DNA of 64,000 nucleotides from Phialocephala subalpina (taxonomy: Eukaryota; Ascomycota; Leotiomycetes; Helotiales; Mollisiaceae), in contig FJOG01000043.1 of NCBI GenBank assembly GCA_900073065.1, positions 304,775 through 368,774 of the forward strand, written 5' to 3'. This document shows positions 35,845 through 47,391 of the stretch, piece after piece; position 1 is the stretch's first letter; each line of letters begins with the position of its first letter. The translations under genes were made by a program, and so were the position numbers. The notes under the pieces are model-generated. The model was given only the letters and a program-made list of their open reading frames with translations. It was not told the origin of the DNA and did no database searches.

Positions 35845-36953
35845 CTAAGGCATAACATCACCTCCCATTCTGGCCCAAGCTTCCTTGAGTCGCTGGACAT
35901 CCTCAATGAGATGTCTTTTGTCGCCCTCGAGAGATTTCTTCGTTCTTTCAAGGTTCTCGATGTGCTTCTTGGCAAGCACAAGGACTTCGGCTTTGCTCAC
36001 TCGCTTCTCGGCCCCGGAGTTGACGCTGACAGATCCATCTACCTCAGTGCCCACGACATCTGGTGGGAGAGCGCTGAGGAGAGTCGAGAATTGGCCATTC
36101 AATCTTGTGCGATATTGCTAGTTCACTGGTTAGCAATTGCTGCTCCTTTATGAATTTGGTGTGCTTTGTTGTATTGTAAGGCGGGATATGAGTCCAAGCC
36201 AGCAAAGAGAGTAGGAGATCCGTCATGTACCTTTTCAACCATGTTATGAGATGTCCTCACGCCCTTCAGTGTGTCATTTGTGGTGTCTGGCTCCTGGTAC
36301 GAGATCCTCTGCCCCTGCTTGGTGCTGCGTAATTGATGACCTTTCGTAGGGGAGGAACTACTCTCAGTCCTGGACGACGACACTCTGCGCTTGCTACGAG
36401 TAGAATGCCTATCAGGCTTTGAGCTCTCAGAAGCTCGACGTGTGTGTTTCGCACTTCCCCATGCAGCCTTTCGAGGACTCTGAGGGGATTCATACGTATC
36501 CAAAGACTGATATGGATACATTGAATTTTCTGTCTCCTCTCCATCTCCACTCTCACATGCTGTCGATAGATCGTAAATCATGGACAGGGGTAGGTAGGAC
36601 GAGGCTGGCCTTTGAGAATCGATCCCTGGCGACCATGTAGAACTCCAAGTTTGCTGAGATGCATTTTGGGGGTATCTCATCATGGGACTGGCGAAGGTGT
36701 CCATCGTCGGGCTTGTCAGAGGACTGGGTCCAATTGATTTTCTGAAGCTGTCGTCGAAAACATTCCAAGAGTCTCCGTTTGATGGAGTCGAGATCCCTGG
36801 CGAGGAAATCGGCGATGCTGCGTAAAGTTCGCCAGGCTGGCCATCGTTTGGCCAATCCGGGGTGCTGAGAACTGGCGTGGCGAACCAATCTGATTGGGGT
36901 GATGTAATGCACCCCCCTCGCTGACCCGCGGGGTAATTGTACCCCGCACTCAT
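35845..36953 (-). CDS. bHLH transcription factor, array member 1
   Basis: Exons 36953-36231 and 36117-35845 give 331 residues. The 113-nt intron (GTACAT..CTAG) sits inside the bHLH basic region, and the join reads SHNMVEK-QYRTRLN. The first ~230 residues are Ser/Pro/Thr-rich and disordered, with a basic stretch (RSKRRVSSS) just before the domain. The bHLH has His, Glu and Tyr-Arg at the DNA-contact positions. Helix 1 is GQFSTLLSALP, the loop is long and Val/Ser rich, and helix 2 is VSKAEVLVLAKKHIENLERTK, running on as a leucine-zipper-like coil. It should bind E-boxes as a dimer. The start is the first in-frame ATG, but a short upstream exon, as in members 3 and 4, is possible. Confidence 0.85.
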
Positions 36954-38827
36954 CAACGAGGTCTGCTTCTGTTAGTTTTATGTCACCGACGAACAAATAA
37001 ACTGACGATGGGAGTCTTTCCTGATCTTGATGTGGTGAGGTACCCATTTGCCTAAAATCAATGAGTTCCGAATATGTAGTGTGTCAAGAAAATCTTTCAG
37101 AAAAATTGGCCAGTGTTGACGGAAGGTTGTTTGAGACAATACGAGGCGGGAAGAACGGAGTATAAGTATCGACATCTTCAATAAGATAGAGTCCAACTCC
37201 ACAATTTGAACTGCACTTCGAGCCGTCATTCCCAGCATCCGCATCCAGACCTGCACGTCTGAACGCATTATCAGATGTCACCGGCAGTAATATTTGCCAC
37301 CATATACTCGAGGCTCAACGCTGACTCGCTGCCGGTATTGCACGTGGAAAGGTACATATTGGTGTGCAGACACTGTATTCGCTCTCCCGTCTTGTATACG
37401 TCCGTGCCGAGCGAGTTATGAAAGACGATCATTGACTGAGAATTCGATGAAGGATCTCAAAATGTCGGACCTTTGTCCAGCCCTTTCGGACCCTTCTCCG
37501 CATGTGCCATAGGGACCCTAACAACACACGATCATCAGTGGCGATCCAAATAAGGTTTTCCTGGGAGGCTTCTGGCCAGGACGGAAAGTGGTCCGATTGT
37601 TGTACGACATCGTAGCGATACTGTACCTCGAGCTTAAATGCAGCTAACCCTTCTGCGGAGTATATGGACGAGTGAGGTCAAATGAGACAGATGAGGGAGG
37701 TTTGTCGAGAGCTATTTTAGTTTCCGGTCACGTGTGGACAGCCTTCCCCTTTCCATTCTTCACACGCTTTAGCGACTGGGTATGATTGTATAATTATGTG
37801 GACGAATTATTGTGGTTTTCTAAATCCAAATTTACTTTGGCCTTTGGGTAAATAAGTCCACCCCTAGGAGTTTTGGAGTCAGCCTCACCAAGGGTAGATA
37901 ACCAAGACGAGAGGCAGAATTAGCATAATTGTGGGGTAGAAAGTGCGAGAAGCAGATGCCAGGGGTGAACTTATTTACCCAAAGACCAAAGTATGTTCTA
38001 GATGTACTATCACAAGCAAACATTCATAAGTGGGTCGTCGATTACGTGTGGCGGTCCAGGGTTCAAGAGGGTCCATGCAACTTAAACGAAGCACTAAGTT
38101 CCAGGCGGCTTACAGGGAGTTGCGCCACGTCTTAGGGTATCAATCGCTGTGTCAACCACTGGAATTGCAACCCTTTAGCGGGCTTGATCTGTTGCTTCGT
38201 TTGTGACACCAGAGGGTTAAGAAACGCTCGTGGAGTTGAAGAGTTGTTATAATGACGTTGGTCACCATGTAAAAGAGTGTACTGAATCTTCAATGCAATG
38301 CGTTGTCATTCTTGCTCAATTCCATTTATGGCAATCCATTTTTTCGGAACCCCTCTTTCGTCACCAATGCATTTTGGCTGTAGGTGAGCTATCAGGTGGG
38401 GTAATAGGGCAGAAAGCATAGCCATGCATTGGATTCTCTTGGCAGGTGGTTTGAATTGACTGTCCAATCGCTGTCCTGGTCCAAAAGAAAGGGGTTCCCT
38501 CGACTCGAGGCGGGGATCACGTTCTCCCCCTTCTTTTCAGTAATAGCCAGTCAGCGAGTTTCTTGATAAATAGAAGTTTCAGCTATTACTAGCTTTCATG
38601 GAGCCTCTCTGAGGTGTGGTTTAATGTTTTAATTCTAATTCAATTATCATTAAACCCTGTGTGTGCAGCTTGATGTAAGCTAGCTACAGTAGGTTGACTT
38701 TCAGAATTCCGCTCTCGCCCATTCCCTACCAACTACCCTCACAAAACTTTCCGAATGAGGAGTGATCGAGAGCAGCCACAAAGAGAACCTAATGCCGAAA
38801 CAAAACCCAAAAGTTCGAACGCAACCT
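36954..38827. other. Intergenic between bHLH genes 1 and 2
   Basis: No gene seen. It contains the TA-flanked MITE at 37835-37990 and one CACGTG at 37729-37734. Confidence 0.5.
37835..37990. repeat. MITE, 156 bp, TA-flanked
   Basis: Terminal inverted repeats of 33-34 bp begin CTTTGGYCTTTGGGTAAA and include AATAAGTYCACCCCT. The arms differ mainly by C/T changes. TA lies immediately outside both ends (37833-37834 and 37991-37992). No coding capacity. Fits a non-autonomous Tc1/mariner element. Confidence 0.8.
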
Positions 38828-39832
38828 TTACGGTAGTAATTGTCCTCCACAACTGACAAAAACCTTCTTGAAGAAATCCACTTGCGCCTGAAGTGATTGT
38901 TCCTCATCTTCCAGTTCAGCTTGATCGCTCTCCATCGTATCGATATACTTCTTCGCCAGATCCAAAACCTCGATCTTGCTCAACGACCTTTCCGCACTCG
39001 CCAACCCACCACTCGCGGAAGCAACCACATCCTTCGGCAACGCTGCTAACAAAGACGCAAATTCGTCATTCATTCTGCCTCGGTACCTCTTCTCTGTCGT
39101 ATTGTGCTCTGAAACACGGCTCTGTTGAGCTCTCTTGCTGGAGCATGGTTTCGAAGCACTGCTTGGTTTTGAGGAGTTAGAAGTCATTGAGAGTTCCTGG
39201 TTGATTTAGTCAGTTGATTGTTTCAAATCAGAAGCAAAGCCCACCGTAGAGCCACTTTTCTTCGAAGATGAGGCTGAATGTTTGTGCTCCTGGCGGTGGG
39301 ACTTTGTTGAATTGGGGGCAGGAATGGACGAGTCTGCTGGTTGACAAGCGAAGTCAGAAATAGCTACTTGGTAGTGCGCATCAGAATTTTGTCCAGTGTA
39401 CTGGCCTTCTGAGGTGTAATAAGGTGAGGCTGAAGAATGGTTCTTGGGCATTTGAGGAGTCGTATAATTGGACATTGAAGTTGAGAAGTTCGTCTGTCCA
39501 ATACTAGCTGAGCCTGAGCCACAATCAACACTTGAATACGCTTGTCTTGGTGACGTCGAGGGATGCTCCTGTGCATCCCATTTCTGCCAGGCGTACGCAT
39601 TTCCGAAGCTTTCATCAAATGGATTCCATGAAGATTCTAATCCAGGGCTAGAAAAAGTTGTAGATGAGCCCCCAGTAAGCGGAGGTTCGGCATATTCGTA
39701 CTCAGGTTGCGAATTTGATGCGGCCGCTGCCTCCTGAGAAATATCATCCTCTGTTGCTCCATACGTCAAGCCTTCCTCATAAGTTGCTTGCCCTTGTGCA
39801 AAATTCTGCCTGGTGTATCTCTGCTCCGTCAT
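38828..39832 (-). CDS. bHLH transcription factor, array member 2
   Basis: Exons 39832-39245 and 39196-38828 give 318 residues. The 48-nt intron (GTGGGC, AACTGAC branch, CCAG) joins SGST-ELSMTSNSS. The N-terminal ~200 residues are acidic then Ser/Tyr/Gln rich (activation-domain-like, WNPFDESFGNAY), and a Ser/Lys linker follows. The bHLH reads EHNTTEKRYRGRMNDEFASLLAALP, a loop, then LSKIEVLDLAKKYIDTMESDQ, with a heptad extension to the C-terminus. The protein ends CGGQLLP, much like member 1 (MGGDVMP) and member 4 (QGGVLPP). This supports common descent. Confidence 0.87.
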
Positions 39833-41041
39833 CCTGCGCCGTGTTAGCGTTCTGCGTCATTCTGATAGTGCCCAAAAGGGGGATGAATCCCAAATTTCTT
39901 GCTAAGCACCTTTTCTCATTCCTTTGATTGCCAAGATGCAAATTTGAAGCAATTTCCCTCGCAGTTAAAAAGGTCTTGTGTAACTCACAAATTGTAGCAC
40001 CAAGTTGAGTTGTATAGAGAGGATGAGGTTTGGTAGTTGGGCGCTGAAATATACCATTGGGAGCCAAGACAGTATACGGCGGCCAAAGACTCGAATCTCT
40101 AGTCAGGTTCCGAAACACGAACGCCTTCCTTTTGGTAAAGACTGGGGCTTGATGAAGCAGTATCCAAGTCTAGATGAGCCTCTGGTTGCCTTGGCAGTTG
40201 ACACAGATTCCTTCTCCCATGTCGACTCAGCATGGAAAATTAAATATGGTGGGAACGAATTTCTATCGCAAAGTTGTGATGTAATATATCGCGACGGCTA
40301 CACGGGCGACGGACAACACCGCCAAACTCGATCATCACCAATTTCTCGATTTGTACTTCTCAATTTTCCCACGTGAGAACATAGGCTGTGATACAAGTCC
40401 AATGAAAACAACGTAGAAGATATCGAACAGATGGTAGTGAAAAGAGAGCCACAGATCTCTTCCTCAAAGTGGATTCGCCAGCACCGACGGCGTTTCCGGG
40501 CACCAGTAAGGTGAGGTCCGCCTCTGCTACCCTGTTATCTACGTCTTATTATTTCTGCATCGAATATGCAAGTATCGAACGATGGTGCGGAGGAAACTTC
40601 CGTCTCGTCCAAAAATCGGGTGAGAATGTAAAGTTGAGGCACGTGAGCGGCTCCTGTGGAAAGCTCGAGAACGTTCCCTGAATGCGAGCGAGACAGCAAA
40701 TGGGAATATGAAGTCGTCGACAACTTGACTTGAACGCAAGGAAAAATTTAAAATGGATAAATTCGGAGTTAAAGTCATTGAAGAAAAAGAATTGAGCGGC
40801 AGTTGCATTTTATTTGCCTTCCTGATTTGAAGAGCCGAAGGAGAAGGCCGCTAGTCTACCGAGAAATCGCCTTCACACCTATAAATTATCTTGAGAAGCA
40901 TGTGAATAAGTCGCCTAATTCGGTAAAGGCTCGAGGTGAGGTGATAGAGTTTCAGAGAAGGGGGAAGTGAAGATATAGAAAAGACAGGATCGAGAATTCT
41001 GGCTACAAATACGCCGTCATTGACGTCATTTCTGCAGATTA
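39833..41041. other. Intergenic upstream of bHLH gene 2
   Basis: No convincing gene. CACGTG occurs at 40370-40375 and 40640-40645. The region ends at the TA target site of the Fot1-like transposon. Confidence 0.5.
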
Positions 41042-42875
41042 AGTCGGGCCCCCTAGAAGTGGGCCACCCCCTGTTATTGGCCACCTCGCTTAATACACCG
41101 CCACTTCCCACCCACCCACTTTAGAATTAAATATTTTAATTATTCTTTAATAAAACTTCTTCAAACTTTGCAAACAGTCAGAAGCGATTATAAAGCCTTC
41201 ATATACTGAAAACGACGTCTAATATGCACTTAGGGACATAGCTAATAGCAAGTCCGTGCGCAAAGCTAATCTCGACTGGAGTATACCACGAGAAACCCTT
41301 TAGCAAAGGATTTTAGGCCGCGTCCCTCGATCAGAATCTCATACGCATTTACAAAGGCTTACTCTAGTTTAGGAATAACGTTTTATAGACTGGGTACTAG
41401 TCCAGGAAGCCTTAGGCTAGAGTCTAACATATGCGCAGATTTAAGCTTTTGCCGGACGGATTTTGGCTACTCGACATGATGCTTTACTACTAGGAAAGCG
41501 TTAGATGGCTAGGTTTCTTCGCCGGAATCCTATTCTTAAGACCAAGAAGCAATTCAAAATCGATTCTATACGCATTAATAGTATTACTTCCGATATTCTT
41601 AAGGCTTGGTTTCAAAAATTGGAAGTTCTAACTATTAAGGCCATTAAACCAGAGAACCGTTGGAATATAAACAAAGTAGGGATTATAAAAGGCCAAGGAG
41701 AAAATGGACTAGTAGTGGGGAGTACCTTAAAACCGTTTTATTCAAAAGAAACAGCTAGGATCTAAGGCTTAAACCTTATTTATCGAGTGTATCTTAGTAA
41801 CCGGGAAGTCCTTATATTTACTTATTATGTTTAAGGGTAAATCAATCCAATAATAGTGGTTTCCTATGGGACTAAAGCCCTACTAAAGCTAGAAGTTTAT
41901 TACAACCGACAATAAGTAGACTACCGACGCTATTACTCTTAAATGGTTGCAAATAGTCTTTATACCCCAAACGGTACCACGTGACCCTAAGGAGCCTCGT
42001 CTACTTATTTTAGACGGCCATAGAAGTCATAAGACATTAGAGTTTATATAGGCATATTATTCGAATAATATTTATTTATTATTCTTGCCTTTATATACTT
42101 CATATGTGCTTTAACCTTTGGATTTATCTATATTCTCTCAAAGTATATTTACCGAAAGCGGCTTGGTGCTTTGGCTCTTTTAAACGATTTAGCCCCTTTT
42201 GGCAAACGAAACTTTTTGGATTATTATAAGCTAGCTCGGATAGATACTTTAATAGTTACAAATTATAAAATGAGTTAGTTAGCTTTAGGGTTATAATCGG
42301 TTAAATTAACAAAGCTTTTTATAAACTATTTATTACTTGAAAATAGTAATAAAGCAACTAGGTAAACTGTAAAAACTTTAGCAAAAGATTTAATACCTAA
42401 ATAAAACCAAGATATATTTTTGATTACTTTTCAGACTCCTTAAAAAGGTCAAGATATTCGAGAATAGACTAAACAAGTCACGGGACTTAAGATAACTAAC
42501 CCTATAACTGCTAGGGTACTTTTTAGGAAAGTAGCTAAAGGCTTAGATAATAAGGACTTTATTATTGCATAGCACGAGCGTCGAATTAAGCAACTTGAGG
42601 CTAGAGTATTGTAACTTGAGCCTAGAAAGCGGCGGAAGGTGGTCACTAGTCCAAATTCCAAGTTCGACGATATCGAGGCTATTTATAAAGCATAAGTAAA
42701 GGCTGGGGACCGCCCAAATGTACCGTTAGACTCTGATGGCCTTATTAGTATTGCCTCTACTTTATCTCATATAACAATTGAGGAATAAAAAAGTTATTAG
42801 GGTTAGAAGTAGGTGGTGGTGAATTAAGCGAGGTGGCCAATAACAGGGGGTGGCCAACTTCTAGGGGACCCGACT
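41042..42875 (+). mobile_element. Fot1/pogo-type (Tc1/mariner) DNA transposon, RIP-degraded
   Basis: 1834 bp bounded by inverted repeats of at least 63 bp that differ at only about four positions. The outer bases are AGTCGGG and CCCGACT. TA target duplications sit at 41040-41041 and 42876-42877. The interior is AT-biased and carries transposase remnants on the plus strand. The near-intact ends with a mutated interior show a former autonomous element that is now dead. Confidence 0.9.
41505..42640 (+). pseudogene. DDE_1 (pogo/Fot1) transposase remnant
   Basis: The frame from 41505 reads like the region joining the CENP-B DNA-binding and DDE domains (MARFLRRNPILKTK, then KAIKPENRWN and GENGLVVGS). 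The first catalytic Asp is replaced (NINKVG). Further along, LILDGHRSHKTLEF holds the second Asp, and a PLDLSIF segment preceded by a stop codon corresponds to the third. Many stops sit where Gln or Trp codons are expected, the usual RIP signature. Not functional. Confidence 0.85.
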
Positions 42876-45199
42876 TATTGGAAAAGTTGGCATTATTCCA
42901 ACTTTGGATCACAGACATGCATTTAGAGAAAGCTTGCAATGAACTTGTATTTAACTGCAATGCTGAAATCAACTGTAGCGACGGAAGAGATATCCGATTG
43001 AAAAGACATCATAATCAAGTCAGGGGGCTGCGCCTTGATCTCTGACTTTATATATCCCTTTAACTTACCCAATGTCCAAAGGGTTCCAGCCTTAGGTAGC
43101 AGAAGTTGACAAATGATTCCGAGTCAAGACTCTCGGTGGTGGTCAGGATCTATCCCAGAGTTCGTCATTGAAAACTAGCTACTGAAGTTGACGAGGAAGC
43201 TTTTAAATTTCTGTATTCGAGTCTTTCTCTATCGAATTATTGAACTTGATCCTCTTTGCGATCAAAATTGTACATGCAGTCCTTCGAATAGAACTGATTC
43301 CTTCCCGTATCGCTATGCCTTGTCCAATGTCTACCCAACCAGTGTCCAAATACACACTTCTGAGACAAACTCCCTCTAAACAATATGGAACCTCGATATT
43401 CAGGTTGAAGTCGCTTTCGTTGATGCGGCAGGCCCGTATTAAGAGTTCGCAAGTCTCCAGGACTCTATGTTATCCACTGCGAAAGATTAGGCGCAATGAG
43501 AACAAACAAAGTCTCTCGATAGTTCGGGATACATCCTATGTCCGTTGCATATCTTGTCGTATTCATTGACCAATTCGGCTCTCTGCTTTCCTGCTCTTGG
43601 GCATATTTTGGTGTGGTCTCTTGCATTCGCTGCTGCAGCACCTACGTACGCGCGTCTACTCCGAGGCCCATCATGTTCAGCTCATATAATTCGAATGTTT
43701 TATAACGGTTGGGAAGGTTCGACTGTGGCTCGATATCATTCGCAGATGTCTTTTCTCGTTATGTGGCACCAGCAGAGTCGTGGGATGCCTCTAGCTGGGA
43801 GATACGAGCTGTGTATGAGGATATTATCGAAATGTATTCGAAGTCCACGACGGACAAGGGAGGGTAGGTACGCCAGAGCTCAAGGTCAAGGCGGAGGTAT
43901 AGTTCGTGTAGGCCATCAGGAGTGCTGCCAGTCAGCATGGCGGCGGATGTCGAGGTGATGAAGCTTAGAGAAGTTGGCGTGGATTCTGGTGTCTTAGCTG
44001 GAACTCGATAGTGCCATAGGTCTCGTTCGAATTTTTGTGAGTTGCTACCAAGTTAGCAGTGTCCTGAACCTGAACAAGAGTTCTTGTTGCAAGCAAGGGT
44101 CAGCAACATAACGTCAGTCCACAGCGATACCAAGTGGCGGTGGGTACAGTATTCGCAAAGGAAGCTGAGCCTCGTTCAGTGGTGTTCTGTTCCGCGAGGG
44201 CGGTAGTTCGCCTCTCAACTAACATCTGGTGTCCGGATTGAAGGAGTTAATCAAGAAAATGCCGCGCAGTGACTCAGTGAGAAGGATCCTTGCGAAGATA
44301 GAATATTTCAGGGTATAGGACCCCTGGGGTATATTGGCCGAGGCTGCTGCAGGTAACGAGACTTAAGGGGGAGACTTCCGAGATTCTCGAGTGGTCGAGT
44401 AGAGCAATCCTGCAGATTTCCATTCCTAATTTCTTTTCACGATGGGGTGTGGATTACATTTGGGGGAACTTGGGAGTCTGCAGAGTATTTGATGGAGTCA
44501 AGCAGTCCAAGTTGCGAAGCTCATGTAGTGATTTGAAATATTTTTGCACCTGCATTTGAGCTCTGTCCACGTATGCCACTTGCCGCTGGTGGCCACACAT
44601 GCGACACCAAATGGAGATAAACAAGACTGATAGAGTACATTTAGCTCAATCCATTAGTCATGTAATCCTTCATGAATCTCCGGGAGTCTTCTCCATGCCA
44701 CCCGTACTCGGTCCCGACGTAGCCGCTTTCGAAGATGCTCTTCCAAAGTTCCAAATCATCCAATCAGACTCCTATTGATATAACTGACTGTGTAACATGC
44801 GATAAAAACTTCTCTCAGAAAGTACAATCCTGTTTGCGCAGTGTCATGTTGCGATATTTTGCTTAAAAATATCGTGTGTTGGTCACAAGCCGAACCGAGA
44901 TGGGCAGATTTTTACGTCTCGCCACGTCTTTGAAGTTCTCTGAGCACGCTATGCTGCAAAAACGGATGTTTTTGGGTATCCTGACGATATTTGTATCATA
45001 TTGATAGACATTTTTCGAAATAGCATTGAGGCGAAAAAAGAAAAGGGGGGATGTTGAGTTTGAAAGAGGCACGTGACACCCCTCTATTCGAGGGTTGACG
45101 GCCTTTATTCCTGCGCCCATTGATTAGAGCTGATGGGATGATAACATTATGTCTTTGATACAGATCAATACAGAAATCAAGCGCAGAATCAGTATTATG
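42876..45199. other. Gene-poor spacer after the transposon
   Basis: Apart from the doubtful 59-residue frame at 43759-43938 nothing supportable was found. A search here for a decayed fifth bHLH domain by eye was negative. Confidence 0.4.
43759..43938 (-). CDS. Small hypothetical frame
   Basis: 59 residues from an ATG in good context (CCGCCATGC). The sequence has coding-like composition (LYLRLDLELWRTYPPLSVV, then a helix ending ISQLEA) but no known domain, signal peptide or membrane segment. A GGTGCC near its 3' end could be a donor to an unseen exon. It may be a remnant of a larger gene. Confidence 0.25.
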   Translation of the reverse strand: MLTGSTPDGLHELYLRLDLELWRTYPPLSVVDFEYISIISSYTARISQLEASHDSAGAT

Positions 45200-46206
45200 T
45201 CATATCAAAGTATCAACCAGTCTCTTCAACAACTGCAGCTGGCCATTTAGCATCGTCTTCTCTTCCTTGAGCTGCTCTTCCTCTTTCTCCAGCGTAGCAA
45301 TATGCTTCTTCGCAAGGTCTAGAATCTCAATCTTGTTTAATTTCTGGTCAAGGTCTACACTAGGACTGCTCGTAATGTCTTTCGGCAAGGCATTCAAAAG
45401 TGTCGTGTACTCATTGTTGAGTCTTGCTCGGTATTGACGCTCCACGTTATTGTGAACTTTGTGACTCCGAGATTGAGATCTAGCCTTGGGCCGCGCTGTT
45501 GCTCGGGACATTGGTTTCGGTTTAGTTGACGCGGATTGAGTCTGGGGAGATGTGGGCTTCGAACTCGGTCCTGCTGCCGAGAGACCTATATTCGGTACGA
45601 TGGTTGTGAGTGTAAAAAGGTCTGCGGAGGTAGATCTAGATGCAGCATATGATCTGGCTGTTCCTAGAATGTCATCAGACAGGTTGAAACTTAGACTCAA
45701 AGTCTGGGATGCATCTCATACCTACGCTTGAACACTTTGCATTTGCCCTGAAATAATCATCTTTTGAAAGGCTCATAACACCATGGCTAACACCCTTAGT
45801 GCTGATTTGGCTGATAGGCGAGAGCAGCTGTCTCTGGCTGATAGTGGCGAGGGCGCTGTCGGGCGGGACAGATTTCAAGATACTCTCAGAACCCGGGGCT
45901 GGGCTCGCATTGAGGTATGAAAGGTCCCATTGCTCCCATAAGTCACGGTCCCATAGTGAGAGCTCTATGTCGCTCGAAAATGTGCTTTTGGTCGCACCGA
46001 AAGGCTGGCCAGAGTACACCGGCTCAGGCCAGTTCGGTGCTACCGGATCCAGCAAATATTGCCACCTCAGGTCCAGCTCATCCTCGGCCCGCTGGCTCGG
46101 GTTTGTGTCCGAACTTCCGAAGAGGTAGTTCTATTCCGTGTTATCATCGTGACTTCTATCCTCATGAAAATCTTTCAGGAGTCTTTCTTACGTCTTGATT
46201 ATTCAT
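45200..46206 (-). CDS. bHLH transcription factor, array member 3
   Basis: Exons 46206-46192, 46130-45722 and 45663-45200 give 295 residues. The first exon encodes only MNNQD and ends at a strong GTAAGA donor. The second intron (58 nt, GTATGA..CTAG) joins SSVG-TARSYAAS. The N-terminal region is acidic and aromatic (LFGSSDTNPSQ, WDRDLWEQWDLSYLN), and a basic Ser/Arg linker precedes the domain. The bHLH reads VHNNVERQYRARLNNEYTTLLNALP, a loop, then LNKIEILDLAKKHIATLEKEEE, with a Leu-repeat coil to the end. The loop is shorter than in members 1, 2 and 4. No E-box CACGTG was seen in its 1.2-kb upstream region. Confidence 0.87.
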
Positions 46207-47391
46207 TGATGGTGACAAAAAATACCTTCTACGGGAGGATGGAGGGGAGAGAAATCGGCTTCCTGTGACAGAATATGAGATCTGAGATTTGGGGGGGGTT
46301 TTCAATAGTTATCAGGCACTCCGCACTGCGCCGAAGTGAGGTTCTGGATAACCATCGCCCCTTCCACTTTTGAACTCGAGGCAATATCAACTACACTAAA
46401 AGAAGGCGTAGAAAACAAGATTGCTCAAGTTTGGCCTGCCGCTCGATTGTACTGTAAAGAGAATGAAGAGAACGAACTTCGGGGACGGACGTCACAATGT
46501 TCGCACCCTATAGAAAGTCTGCAATACACTGATATGGTAACCCAAAAACAATTGGACATCTCCACTCTGGGTAGAACCGCGATTGCCTGCAAATTTTCGA
46601 TATACATAACCACGTTGTGTTGCAGACTGGCGAGAACGGTGTACAGTGAAAAGGATCCAATACACATGCGGAGAAGATTTATATGCACGTAGGTCTAGAC
46701 CCAGACATGGGAGATCTCTCGGCACGGGAACAGTATGGAAGATGCCAGCGGCGGAGAACAAGAACAAGAAGGAAGATATTGCATAATTTTCACAAATAAT
46801 CACATGACTCGCCTTTGAAGATATGATATGTGACACAAACGAGGTACAAGGAAGCCAACAATATAGCTCCGAATATCGAAGAACATTGACTACGAATGTT
46901 CAAGAAGAGAACACCTTCAGAAGCAACGCATCTGACGCGACAAGCATCTGAAGCCGTATTGTGGTGTGAACAAGTCCATTGAATTCGCGTCTCTGTCAAG
47001 GAAAGAAACCTGATGCAGTGGGATCTGTATACGTATGCATGAAATTTACGAAAATGACCGCTGCAGAAATGTTTGGTGAAAGAGGATGAAGGAGAAGGAC
47101 GTTTGTTTAAAGTATCTGAAATGAACCATCCCATTGTGACGTCATGTACATGCCAAGCTCCTTTAGGAATATCGAGGACTACCTCCAATCATCTAATTTG
47201 AGCCATGCTACTTCGAAATCTCTCAATCGTCTATCCAGAATACATTATATCACTCTTGGACCACAGTTCATGATTCGCTATGGAAAGTCTGTAAGGTTAA
47301 CGACAATAGTGTCTAGTTGCCCTGTGAAAGTCAAGTAGGTATAGACTACACGTTGTAAACCTGAATGCCTCTTGCTACAAGTTATGGTAAG
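46207..47391. other. Intergenic between bHLH genes 3 and 4
   Basis: Short open frames on both strands but none credible. It presumably holds the promoter of bHLH gene 3. Confidence 0.5.

Noticed and set aside
36553..37047. 164-residue frame on the minus strand
   Set aside because: It overlaps the bHLH-1 coding region in another frame and lacks any domain; a shadow frame.
42876..45199. A decayed fifth bHLH gene in the spacer
   Set aside because: No HNxxExxYR-like sequence was found on either strand by eye.
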